From Oscillospiraceae bacterium (lineage in GTDB: Bacteria; Bacillota_A; Clostridia; Oscillospirales; Ruminococcaceae), in contig CAAFWX010000329.1 in NCBI GenBank assembly GCA_900766795.1, forward strand, positions 1 to 13,002: 13,002 nt of DNA, in the 5' to 3' direction. The position numbers and the translations under genes were made by a program. This document shows positions 7,107 through 13,002 of the stretch, piece after piece. The notes beneath the pieces were generated by a model that was not told the DNA's origin, searched no databases, and saw nothing but the letters and a program-made list of their open reading frames with translations. Numbering within the stretch: the first letter of the stretch is position 1; each line of letters starts with the position of its first letter.

Positions 7107-7135
7107 TTGATAAAACAAAGCAAATGAGATACAAT
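7107..7135 (+). promoter_or_regulatory. Promoter of the HD-domain gene
   Basis: TTGATA (7107-7112), 17-bp spacer, TACAAT (7130-7135), each one base off consensus. Transcription should start near 7142, where GCAAC (7142-7146) and GTTGC (7154-7158) could form a small 5' hairpin. Confidence 0.75.
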
Positions 7136-7197
7136 AGATATGCAACAATTTGGGTTGCGAGTGGCGCTTTTCTTTTGGCGTTTTGTGAGGTAAATAT

Positions 7198-7782
7198 ATG
7201 ATATTAAAGGCTGTCCTTTCAAAGAAGGATTTGTTGACGATGGAGGATTATATCTCCTGCGTTAAGGATTTGCTGGCGGACAAAAACGTGCAGCGCTTGA
7301 AGGAGTTTTCCCACCACAAGGGCACATCGCGGTTTCAGCACTCGCTGAACGTATCTTACTATAACTACAAGCTTTGCCGTTTTCTGCACCTTAACGCAAA
7401 AGCGGGAGCGCGTGCGGGGCTGCTGCACGATTTGTTCTTCTACGACTGGCGCGGGCACGAGCCTGTTGAGGGCGAGGGCTGGCACGGCGTAGGGCACCCG
7501 AAGGTTGCTTTCTTCACCGCAAGCGAGCTGTTTCCCATCACCCAGCTTGAGGGCGATATGATTGCAACGCACATGTGGCCGCTGTCGCCGGGACTTCCGA
7601 GATACCGCGAAAGCTATGTTATCACGCTGGTGGATAAGTTCTGCGCGGTTGCCGAGGTGCTGTCGCATTTCTTCCATGTGAGCGCGGAAGCTTTGCTGAG
7701 ATTCTGCCGTAAGAGCCGAACGAGGTTTGACATGGCTCACGCTGCGGCGCTTCTGCTTGTGGTTAGAATGCTGCACAGATAA
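7198..7782 (+). CDS. HD-domain metal-dependent phosphohydrolase
   Basis: A 194-residue soluble protein, almost entirely one HD domain. The metal-ligand set is visible in order: His48 (FQHSLNVS), His77-Asp78 (AGLLHDLF), His125 (MIATHMWPL) and Asp146 (ITLVDKFCAV). This arrangement is typical of small HD phosphohydrolases annotated only at family level in Clostridia; the substrate (nucleotide or other phosphoester) cannot be told from the sequence. It lacks the extra motifs of an HD-GYP c-di-GMP phosphodiesterase and there is no RelA/SpoT synthetase domain. The start at 7198 is supported by GAGGT (7187-7191), 6 nt upstream; Met15 (codon at 7240) is a weaker alternative. The gene is monocistronic, with its own promoter and a terminator about 80 nt after the stop. 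Confidence 0.85.
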   Translation: MILKAVLSKKDLLTMEDYISCVKDLLADKNVQRLKEFSHHKGTSRFQHSLNVSYYNYKLCRFLHLNAKAGARAGLLHDLFFYDWRGHEPVEGEGWHGVGHPKVAFFTASELFPITQLEGDMIATHMWPLSPGLPRYRESYVITLVDKFCAVAEVLSHFFHVSAEALLRFCRKSRTRFDMAHAAALLLVVRMLHR

Positions 7783-7863
7783 TTTGTTGGTATGAACATC
7801 GGATTTTTTATATGAACAAATCCCGCTTTGTTTCATGTTTTTTGTATGAGAATGAATAGGCTG

Positions 7864-7900
7864 CCGCAGGACAAATGCTGTCCTGCGGTACTTTATTTCT
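7864..7900 (+). terminator. Rho-independent terminator after the HD-domain gene
   Basis: Perfect 10-bp stem CCGCAGGACA (7864-7873) / TGTCCTGCGG (7879-7888), 5-nt loop, then a moderately T-rich tail (TACTTTATTTCT). It isolates the HD gene from the regulator gene downstream. Confidence 0.8.
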
Positions 7901-7984
7901 ACCAAAAAAAGCACTGCGTAAATCAAAAAGTCTGTCATTTTGTCCCATAATCAAACCGTTTGTGAAAAGTGTGTCAAATTTCTC

Positions 7985-8013
7985 TTGACAATTTCAGTAT
8001 TTTTCTGTATAAT
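7985..8013 (+). promoter_or_regulatory. Consensus promoter of the LytTR regulator gene
   Basis: TTGACA (7985-7990), 17-bp spacer, TATAAT (8008-8013): a perfect sigma-A consensus. The predicted start near 8020 leaves a leader of about 54 nt. The -35 box is the right arm of an inverted repeat, TGTCAA (7972-7977) with TTGACA, 7 nt apart, which could be an operator. Confidence 0.85.
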
Positions 8014-8073
8014 TAAGGTACAAAATAGATGATATGGAAGCCGAAGTCAGAACCGGCACGAAGAAAGGACAAG

Positions 8074-8859
8074 ATGATTAGAATTGCGATAAGCGAACGC
8101 AGCGCAGAAACTGCGCAGCAGCATTCCCTGCTGGTGCAGACATATTTTGACAGCGCTGCGAAGCAGTGCGCAATTTCTGTGTTCAGTATTTCCGAGCTTC
8201 TCGGGAGGGTAAACGGCGGCGAGAGATTTGATATTATTCTGATGGACGCCGATTTCGGCGATGTAAGCGGGATTGCCGCAGCGGGAGAGATAAGGCGGTC
8301 GCTTCCTTACGCGGCGATTATCTTCATTGCGCTTGACGAGAGCGCGGCGAGAAGCGCTTACAGGCTCAAGGCGGTGCGTTATCTTCCGAATCCGTCCGAG
8401 AGCGAGCTGTGCGAGGCGCTGGAGTTTGCCGCAAATGCGTCCGAGGCTGAAAAGCGTTTTCACCCGACGCGGTCTGCGGAGAGAACCTTCTTTGCGGGAA
8501 TGGAGGACAGCGGCTCCATCAGATTCATAACAAACGAAAAACACCGTCACACTGCGCACTTTGCCGACGGCACAGAGCTTTCGGGAAACCACCGAAGCAG
8601 CTTTGCGGTGCACTTTGCGGTGCTTCTGGAGCTTCCCGAGTTTGTGAGAATCAGCAGCTCGGTTATTGTCAATCTTCGTTTTGTTTCGCAGTACTATCCC
8701 GATATGGTCGTGATGACAGGCGGCGAGCGGTTTGCGATAGGGAGAACCTGCCGGAACGCGGTCCGCGAAAAGGTGAACAGCGCGCTTAATCAGGGCAGCC
8801 TGCCTGATATCAGCATTTTCTCCACTGCCGCAAAGGCTGTTTCCCGATATCGGGAATGA
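8074..8859 (+). CDS. LytTR-family response regulator with degenerate receiver domain
   Basis: Transcription factor with an N-terminal receiver-like domain (about 1-125) and a C-terminal LytTR DNA-binding domain (about 148-238, core VRISSSVIVNLRFVSQYYP). The start is placed at 8074 (261 aa) because AAAGGA (8064-8069) precedes it; the in-frame ATG at 8029 has no Shine-Dalgarno and lies only about 9 nt from the predicted transcription start. Asp58 (IILMDAD) sits at the phospho-acceptor position. However, the usual N-terminal acidic pair is Glu8-Arg9, the beta-4 Thr/Ser is Ala86 (IFIALDE), and the invariant beta-5 Lys of the K-P motif is Asn106 (YLPNP). Normal phosphorylation switching therefore looks impaired. 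No histidine kinase is adjacent. LytTR regulators often control bacteriocin, virulence or envelope genes, but no target is visible. The gene is a single unit between its promoter and a terminator. Confidence 0.87.
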   Translation: MIRIAISERSAETAQQHSLLVQTYFDSAAKQCAISVFSISELLGRVNGGERFDIILMDADFGDVSGIAAAGEIRRSLPYAAIIFIALDESAARSAYRLKAVRYLPNPSESELCEALEFAANASEAEKRFHPTRSAERTFFAGMEDSGSIRFITNEKHRHTAHFADGTELSGNHRSSFAVHFAVLLELPEFVRISSSVIVNLRFVSQYYPDMVVMTGGERFAIGRTCRNAVREKVNSALNQGSLPDISIFSTAAKAVSRYRE

Positions 8860-8891
8860 CCCTTTCGGATTTTTGAGAATTAATTCACAGT

Positions 8892-8925
8892 AAGGCTTTC
8901 TTTGACGAAAGGGAGCCTTTTTTCT
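8892..8925 (+). terminator. Rho-independent terminator after the LytTR gene
   Basis: AAGGCT (8892-8897) pairs with AGCCTT (8914-8919), with inner TTC (8898-8900) / GAA (8907-8909) pairing and a small bulge, followed by a T-rich run (TTTTCTTT). It stands 33 nt after the stop codon. Confidence 0.75.
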
Positions 8926-8945
8926 TTGTGCCGGCGTCTTTTTGC

Positions 8946-8974
8946 TTGACAAACTGCCACAGAGAAACTATAAT
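8946..8974 (+). promoter_or_regulatory. Consensus promoter of the GT2-glmM operon
   Basis: TTGACA (8946-8951), 17-bp spacer, TATAAT (8969-8974), again a perfect consensus. The predicted start near 8981 gives an 89-nt leader in which I see no riboswitch-like fold. Confidence 0.85.
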
Positions 8975-9069
8975 TATTTAATAGAGGGCTTGACGCGAAA
9001 TTCCGGCTTTTTCCCAAAGCAGCGGGAGTAAAAGGCGTAAGGTCTAAGCAAGAACAAAGGGGACAAGCA

Positions 9070-10053
9070 ATGACACCCAGACTAATAATCGTGATACCTT
9101 GCTACAACGAGCAGGAGGTGCTTCCCATCACCTCAAAGCTGTTTCTGGACAAGCTCAATTCGCTTATCGCGCAGGGCAGCATAAGCGGTGACAGCCGCAT
9201 TATGTTCGTGAACGACGGAAGCCGTGATAGAACATGGGATATCATCACCGAGCTTTCAAAGCAGGACGAGCACTTTATTGGAATCTCCCAATCCCGCAAC
9301 CGCGGGCACCAGAACGCAGTGCTTGCGGGGCTTATGGAAGCAAAGGACATCTGCGACATCACCATAAGCATTGACTGCGACGGGCAGGACGACATAAACG
9401 CCATGGATAAAATGGTGGAGGAGTATCGGGGCGGCTGCGAGATTGTGTACGGGGTGCGCTCCAAGCGCGATACGGACACGTTTTTCAAGCGCTTCACCGC
9501 CGAAAGCTTCTATAAGCTGATGAACAAAATGGGCGCGGAGGTGGTGTACAACCACGCGGACTACCGCCTGATAAGCAGCCGCGTTTTGCAGGAGCTTGCA
9601 AGCTTTAAGGAGGTAAACATTTTCCTTAGGGGAATGGTGCCTCTTGTTGGCTTCAAAAGCACCTGCGTAAGCTACGAGCGCAAGGAGCGCATTGCGGGAA
9701 AAAGCCACTATCCGTTCTCAAAAATGCTGGCGCTGGCGCTTGACGGAATCACCAGCCTTTCGGTGAAGCCGATAAAGCTTATCATGGGCTTCGGGCTTTT
9801 CGTTGCGGCGCTGAGCTTTGTGGGCATTATCTGGGCGGTGGTGTCTGCAATTCTCGGAATGACCGTTGCGGGCTGGGCTTCGACGGTGTGCATAATCTGC
9901 TTTCTCAGCGGCATTCAGCTTATCTCCATCGGAGTTATCGGCGAATATATCGGCAAGATTTACATGGAAGTAAAGCAGCGCCCGCGCTATATCATCAGCG
10001 AGCGCACCTTTGAGCGAGTGGACGAGGAGAAAAATCACCTCGAAAAGAAATAA
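9070..10053 (+). CDS. GT2 glycosyltransferase, polyprenyl-phosphate sugar transferase type (GtrB/DPM1-like)
   Basis: A 327-residue membrane-anchored GT2 enzyme, expected to move a sugar from a nucleotide donor to polyprenyl (undecaprenyl) phosphate on the cytoplasmic face. The GT-A domain spans about 1-225: IIVIPCYNEQE at the N-terminus, VNDGS (Asp49) for nucleotide binding, and Asp102-x-Asp104 in IDCDGQDD as the metal-binding DXD. HADYRLIS and the RKERIAGKSHYPF segment are typical of this subfamily. Two TM helices (about 235-262 and 270-295) precede GEYIGKIYMEVKQRPRYII, the conserved tail of GtrB-like proteins. AAGGGGA (9058-9063) lies 6 nt before the ATG. glmM follows after 17 nt, so the two are co-transcribed. 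The sugar cannot be assigned; an envelope-glycan role is inferred. Confidence 0.92.
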   Translation: MTPRLIIVIPCYNEQEVLPITSKLFLDKLNSLIAQGSISGDSRIMFVNDGSRDRTWDIITELSKQDEHFIGISQSRNRGHQNAVLAGLMEAKDICDITISIDCDGQDDINAMDKMVEEYRGGCEIVYGVRSKRDTDTFFKRFTAESFYKLMNKMGAEVVYNHADYRLISSRVLQELASFKEVNIFLRGMVPLVGFKSTCVSYERKERIAGKSHYPFSKMLALALDGITSLSVKPIKLIMGFGLFVAALSFVGIIWAVVSAILGMTVAGWASTVCIICFLSGIQLISIGVIGEYIGKIYMEVKQRPRYIISERTFERVDEEKNHLEKK

Positions 10054-10070
10054 AATAAGGGGAAAGAATC

Positions 10071-11417
10071 ATGGCAAAATATTTCGGAACAGACGGCTTC
10101 CGCGGGGAGGCAAACAAGGAACTCAATGTTGAGCACGCATTCCGTATAGGCAGATTTATCGGGTGGTATTTCGGCAGGGAAAAGCGCTGTCAGGTGGTAA
10201 TAGGAAAGGACACCCGCAGAAGCTCGTATATGTTCGAGTATTCGCTGGTTGCGGGACTTACGGCTTCGGGCGCGGACGTATCGCTGCTTCATGTCACCAC
10301 TACTCCCAGCGTGTCCTATGTCACGAGAACGGACGAGTTTGACTGCGGCATAATGATTTCCGCGAGCCACAATCCCTATTCCGACAACGGAATAAAGCTG
10401 TTCAACCACAGGGGCGAGAAGATGGACGAGGAGTTCATCGAGCAGCTTGAGAAGTACCTTGACGGCGAGCTTCCCGAAATCCCGCTTGCGGTGGGGGAAG
10501 ACATCGGCTGCGCCCACGACTATTCCGCAGGCAGAAACCGCTACATAGGCTATCTCATCTCTCTGGCGGTGCATTCCTTTAAGGGAAAGCGTATCGGGCT
10601 TGACTGCGCAAACGGCTCGGCTTTCACTATTGCAAAAAGCGTGTTTGACGCGCTCGGCGCAAAAACGTATGTTATAAACAACAAGCCCGACGGGCTTAAT
10701 ATAAACACAAACTGCGGCTCTACCCATATCGAGGGGCTTCAGAAGCTGGTTGTTGAGGAGCAGCTTGACGCGGGCTTCGCGTTTGACGGCGACGCAGACC
10801 GCTGCCTTGCCGTGGACGAAAAGGGACAGCTTGTGGACGGCGACCGCATTCTCTACATCTACGGCAGCTACATGAAGGAGCGCGGAAAGCTTGAGCACAA
10901 CACGGTTGTCACCACGGTTATGTCGAATCTGGGACTTTACAAGGCGTTTGACGAGCTTGGAATCCGCTATGAAAAAACGGCGGTAGGCGACAAGTACGTC
11001 TATGAGAACATGAACGAGCACGGCTACGTCCTCGGCGGCGAGAACAGCGGTCACATCATTTTCTCGAAATACGCCAACACGGGCGACGGAATCATCACTG
11101 CCCTCAAAATAATGCAGGTCATGTGCGCGAGAAAGCAGCCGCTTTCGGAGCTTAGCGCGGCAATGGTCACCTACCCGCAGATTCTCCGCAATGTCCGCGT
11201 CATCGACAAAAAGACAGTGCTGGACGACGCTGATGTCAACGCTGCGGTAAAATCGGCGGAGGAGGCTCTCGGAGCGGACGGCAGGGTGCTTGTCCGTCCC
11301 AGCGGCACCGAGCCGCTTCTTCGCATTATGGTGGAGGCAAAGACGAAAGAGCAGTGCACAAAATACATCGCGCAGATAGAGAACGTTGTCCGCGAAAAAG
11401 GCTTTATAGTTGGATAA
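10071..11417 (+). CDS. glmM: Phosphoglucosamine mutase GlmM
   Basis: Converts glucosamine-6-phosphate to glucosamine-1-phosphate, the step before UDP-GlcNAc in peptidoglycan synthesis, in the cytoplasm. At 448 aa it has normal GlmM length and starts with the typical KYFGTDGFRG. The phospho-serine loop ISASHNP gives catalytic Ser99. The magnesium loop DGDADR contributes Asp239, Asp241 and Asp243. GGENSGH (sugar-recognition loop; GEQSGH in many relatives) and the C-terminal phosphate-binding loop RPSGTEPLLRI are all intact. AAGGGGA (10057-10063) is 7 nt before the ATG. It is the second gene of the operon, has no promoter of its own, and ends in tandem stops (TAATAA) just before a terminator. 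Linkage to a polyprenyl glycosyltransferase fits coupling of cell-wall precursor supply with an envelope glycan, though glmM neighbours vary widely. Confidence 0.95.
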   Translation: MAKYFGTDGFRGEANKELNVEHAFRIGRFIGWYFGREKRCQVVIGKDTRRSSYMFEYSLVAGLTASGADVSLLHVTTTPSVSYVTRTDEFDCGIMISASHNPYSDNGIKLFNHRGEKMDEEFIEQLEKYLDGELPEIPLAVGEDIGCAHDYSAGRNRYIGYLISLAVHSFKGKRIGLDCANGSAFTIAKSVFDALGAKTYVINNKPDGLNINTNCGSTHIEGLQKLVVEEQLDAGFAFDGDADRCLAVDEKGQLVDGDRILYIYGSYMKERGKLEHNTVVTTVMSNLGLYKAFDELGIRYEKTAVGDKYVYENMNEHGYVLGGENSGHIIFSKYANTGDGIITALKIMQVMCARKQPLSELSAAMVTYPQILRNVRVIDKKTVLDDADVNAAVKSAEEALGADGRVLVRPSGTEPLLRIMVEAKTKEQCTKYIAQIENVVREKGFIVG

Positions 11418-11425
11418 TAATGCAG

Positions 11426-11454
11426 ACCCGCCCGAGCAAAGGGCGGGTTTTGCA
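11426..11454 (+). terminator. Rho-independent terminator of the GT2-glmM operon
   Basis: ACCCGCCC (11426-11433) / GGGCGGGT (11441-11448), 8-bp stem with a 7-nt loop, followed by a short TTT. Flanking TGCA on each side may extend the pairing. The T-run is short, so efficiency is uncertain. Confidence 0.7.
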
Positions 11455-11544
11455 GTGTAAAGGGCAGATTTTTGGACAGCGCCGCATATATTATACCGTG
11501 CGGCAGGCAGGGTAATTGACGGTCGGTGTTTTTGGGGCAGACAC

Positions 11545-11573
11545 TTGACGAATATGCCGAAAAATGGTATAAT
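11545..11573 (+). promoter_or_regulatory. Promoter of the small DUF4870-like gene
   Basis: TTGACG (11545-11550), 17-bp spacer, TATAAT (11568-11573) preceded by TGG (extended -10). The leader is about 32 nt. Confidence 0.8.
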
Positions 11574-11611
11574 AGGTCGAACCCTAAACTTTACATACGG
11601 AGGTAATTATT

Positions 11612-11962
11612 ATGGAAAACTGGGATCACACAGGCGAGTTTTATGCACAGGATGTTTCCGAGAACAAGGTGCTTGCAATGACCTGCTACCTTATGGGAAT
11701 ATTCGGGGTTATTCTCTGCCTTCTTTCAGGCGGTCAGTCGCCCTATGCGGCTTTCCACGCAAAGCAGGCTCTGAAGATAACTGTTGCGGAGTCACTTTGC
11801 GGTATTCTTGCCGCGTTGCTTTGCTGGACGTTCATCGTTCCCATTGCGGCAGGCGTGCTGATGATTATTCTCTGGGTGGTTAAGATTATCTGCTTCTTCT
11901 CCATCTGCAAGGGCGAGGCAAAGGAGCCTCCCATCATCCGCAACATCGCTTTCCTAAAGTGA
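11612..11962 (+). CDS. Small DUF4870-like membrane protein
   Basis: A 116-residue protein of unknown function. A short acidic cytoplasmic start (DHTGEFYAQDVSENK) is followed by one TM helix (about 20-40), the motif SPYAAFHAKQALKI (about 43-56) that recalls the RFHA.QAL signature of DUF4870-type proteins, a second hydrophobic stretch (about 58-78) and a third (about 78-98). It ends in a short charged tail. GGAGGT (11599-11604) lies 7 nt before the ATG. The gene is monocistronic with a strong promoter and a terminator 12 nt after the stop. Such proteins are common in Firmicutes, with no established role. The family call rests on pattern recognition only. Confidence 0.8.
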   Translation: MENWDHTGEFYAQDVSENKVLAMTCYLMGIFGVILCLLSGGQSPYAAFHAKQALKITVAESLCGILAALLCWTFIVPIAAGVLMIILWVVKIICFFSICKGEAKEPPIIRNIAFLK

Positions 11963-11974
11963 TATCAAAAAGCG

Positions 11975-12007
11975 ACACCCCCTGTTAGAGCAGAGGGTGT
12001 TTTTTTG
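11975..12007. terminator. Bidirectional intrinsic terminator between convergent genes
   Basis: ACACCC (11975-11980) / GGGTGT (11995-12000), extended by CTG/CAG across one mismatch, 6-nt loop. It is followed by a run of Ts on the plus strand and, on the minus strand, by CGCTTTTTG. It can stop both the gene ending at 11962 and the one ending at 12016. Confidence 0.85.
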
Positions 12008-12015
12008 CGGTTTTT

Positions 12016-12750
12016 TCAGCGGTGCAGCTTGATTGCGGCGTCGGCAAGCGCAGAGAACCCGACGAGCGAGAGATATGCCGCAAATCGCAGGGTGTAGCTT
12101 TTCGCGGCGTCCGAGGTGAGCACGATTCCTGTCCTGCTGCCCGACACCACGCGAAGCAGCTGCGCCGAAAACTCTCCCGAGCAGCGCGCCCCGAGAATCA
12201 CCGAGAACAGCGTCAGCACCGCCGGCAGAAGCAGCAGCGGCGTTCCGCCCGAGGTGATGAGAGCCGCTCCCGAAAGCCCAATTCCCATGCCGCAGCAGAG
12301 CGGCACGACCCACACAAGCCATTCTCCGAGCGCAAAGAACCCCAGAAGATACTCCGCCAGCAGAAAAGACGCGCCATATGCGAGCCTGCTTAAGAACAGC
12401 GCAAGAAAGCTTCCCTCGCTGCCCAGAAGAACCCCGCCCGCTGCCCCCAAATCCCTTGCAGCCACCATTCCTGCCGCGGCTCCGCTCACCGCTGCCAGCC
12501 ACAGCACAAGCGTGCTGTTTCGGGTGACGGTGGCAGAGTGAGTTTCGCGCGGCTGGGCGGACGGTTTCGACTTGTCTGACGTGTGCTGCTTTCCCGTGAG
12601 GACAGGCGGCTTTGGCGGCGCAGGGTCGGGCGCAGTGTGCTCGCGCGGGATTGCCTCCGCGGCGCGGTAGGGCTTCGGGCAGGAGTTGCGCCTGTCCACA
12701 CACAAGGGCTTGCCTGTCTGCGCGGTGAGTTCTTCAAGTGCTGTTCCCAT
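12016..12750 (-). CDS. Multi-pass membrane protein, distantly SpoIIM-like
   Basis: A 244-residue protein with a Pro-rich, charged, probably cytoplasmic N-terminal region (1-78, including PDPAPPKPP) and about five TM segments (roughly 79-97, 113-140, 143-167, 168-188, 222-241). The arrangement around FLLAEYLLGFFALGEWLVW followed by GMGIGLSGA loosely resembles the SpoIIM (stage II sporulation protein M) family, but no catalytic or diagnostic motif is certain and sporulation function is not implied. AAAGGAG (minus strand, 12762-12768) precedes the ATG by 11 nt, a rather long spacing. I preferred this frame over the overlapping minus-strand frame at 11954-12703 because of its TM pattern, its Shine-Dalgarno and its stop just before the terminator. 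No clear promoter was found upstream. Confidence 0.75.
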   Translation of the reverse strand: MGTALEELTAQTGKPLCVDRRNSCPKPYRAAEAIPREHTAPDPAPPKPPVLTGKQHTSDKSKPSAQPRETHSATVTRNSTLVLWLAAVSGAAAGMVAARDLGAAGGVLLGSEGSFLALFLSRLAYGASFLLAEYLLGFFALGEWLVWVVPLCCGMGIGLSGAALITSGGTPLLLLPAVLTLFSVILGARCSGEFSAQLLRVVSGSRTGIVLTSDAAKSYTLRFAAYLSLVGFSALADAAIKLHR

Positions 12751-12842
12751 AATGTTTCACGCTCCTTTTGTTGAAATGTATGCGGCTCGTCCGGAGAAAA
12801 TTCCCGCAAACGTCAGCGGACCGCGTAATTTCGGCTTTGTTG

Positions 12843-12871
12843 TTGACAACCGGCGGGATTTGTGGTAAATT
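12843..12871 (+). promoter_or_regulatory. Plus-strand promoter at the right edge
   Basis: TTGACA (12843-12848), 17-bp spacer, TAAATT (12866-12871) with TGG immediately upstream. Transcripts would start near 12878 and run into the palindrome at 12943-12995. No gene follows within the window, so it may drive a gene beyond the edge or an RNA from the repeat. Confidence 0.6.
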
Positions 12872-12942
12872 ATTATTATGGTCACCTCTAAAAACCTTGT
12901 TTGAGTGAAAATGTGCAGAGCACGCCGCCTGCTTCTGTCAAC

Positions 12943-12995
12943 GAGCGAAATTTTGGTGGTTACGGCATCCGTGCCGTCACTTTGATATTTCGCTC
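12943..12995. repeat. Nested palindrome (right edge)
   Basis: GAGCGAAAT (12943-12951) pairs perfectly with ATTTCGCTC (12987-12995). Inside, ACGGCA (12962-12967) pairs with TGCCGT (12972-12977) around a 4-nt loop. A competing pair, TGCAGAGC (12914-12921) with GCTCTGCA (12992-12999), encloses the whole. It is non-coding and not followed by a T-run in view. The AGCGAAATTT arm also occurs in the left-edge hairpin (minus strand), suggesting related repeat elements. Confidence 0.55.
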
Positions 12996-13002
12996 TGCAA
13001 CA

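Larger units (their letters stand above)
6833..7197. other. 365-bp divergent intergenic region
   Basis: It holds the minus-strand promoter at 6896-6924 and the plus-strand promoter at 7107-7135, back to back. Between them (6925-7106) I see AT-rich DNA with only a short inverted repeat, AATTGT (7012-7017) / ACAATT (7025-7030). I found no convincing ORF or RNA gene. Confidence 0.6.

Noticed and set aside
7955..7963. ACCGTTTGT, a match to the LytTR half-site pattern upstream of the regulator's own promoter
   Set aside because: The nine-base pattern is degenerate enough to occur by chance, and I found no second copy at the expected one-and-a-bit helical spacing.
8029..8073. Upstream in-frame ATG for the LytTR regulator
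   Set aside because: It lies about 9 nt from the predicted transcription start with no Shine-Dalgarno, and the receiver fold begins naturally at the Met encoded at 8074.
8047..8952. 301-codon minus-strand frame opposite the LytTR gene
   Set aside because: It runs antisense through a recognisable regulator and across its terminator; the composition is basic and without any domain.
11954..12703. Long minus-strand frame overlapping the SpoIIM-like gene
   Set aside because: Its translation is rich in Arg/Ala/Gly/Cys without TM or domain pattern, it crosses the bidirectional terminator, and the frame at 12016-12750 has a Shine-Dalgarno and a coherent membrane topology.
12878..12904. Eight-codon ORF directly after the right-edge promoter
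   Set aside because: No ribosome binding site; it begins at about the predicted transcription start and is too short to judge.
1..13002. CRISPR arrays, tRNA/rRNA genes, transposases, integrases or phage genes
   Set aside because: No regularly spaced repeats, no cloverleaf or rRNA sequence recognised, and no coding region resembles a recombinase or phage protein.

Overview
The window looks like chromosomal DNA from a low-to-mid GC Firmicute, most likely a Clostridia/Oscillospiraceae (Ruminococcus-like) gut anaerobe. This is inferred from strong Shine-Dalgarno sequences, sigma-A promoters that nearly all have 17-bp spacers, a Gram-positive-style lipoprotein, a cytoplasmic YicI-type alpha-xylosidase and Rho-independent terminators at most gene ends. 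The species cannot be fixed from sequence reading alone.

Layout. Bases 1-156 are hairpin-rich, repeat-like DNA ending in a 16-bp sequence. That sequence returns in perfect inverted orientation at 2827-2842. Between the two copies lies a visibly AT-richer two-gene unit: a dCache-GGDEF diguanylate cyclase (282-1760) and, 17 nt later behind a perfect Shine-Dalgarno, a TRAP-type (DctP) solute-binding lipoprotein (1778-2830) with no DctQ/DctM permease in view. Next comes an alpha-xylosidase gene (3108-5417) with its own promoter, a CcpA/LacI-type operator just downstream of it, highly biased codons and a strong terminator. Convergent to it is a minus-strand membrane protein (5468-6832) built from two copies of a '2 TM + beta-rich domain' unit. 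Divergent from that is an HD-domain hydrolase (7198-7782). Then follow an orphan LytTR regulator whose receiver domain lacks several canonical residues (8074-8859), a GT2 glycosyltransferase plus glmM operon (9070-11417), a small DUF4870-like membrane protein (11612-11962), and a convergent minus-strand multi-TM protein distantly resembling SpoIIM (12016-12750). The right edge has a plus-strand promoter running into another nested palindrome (12943-12995).

How the parts may work together. The cyclase and binding protein plausibly form an extracellular-ligand-to-c-di-GMP sensing module, with the lipoprotein as a possible ligand-presenting partner for the Cache domain. This pairing, enclosed by an inverted repeat and compositionally distinct, is the best candidate for an undescribed system here. 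The alpha-xylosidase would release xylose from imported xyloglucan oligosaccharides under catabolite or LacI-type control. GlmM supplies glucosamine-1-phosphate for peptidoglycan precursors and is co-transcribed with a polyprenyl-phosphate-type glycosyltransferase, suggesting an envelope role. The remaining genes look like separate single-gene units, each with its own promoter or terminator.
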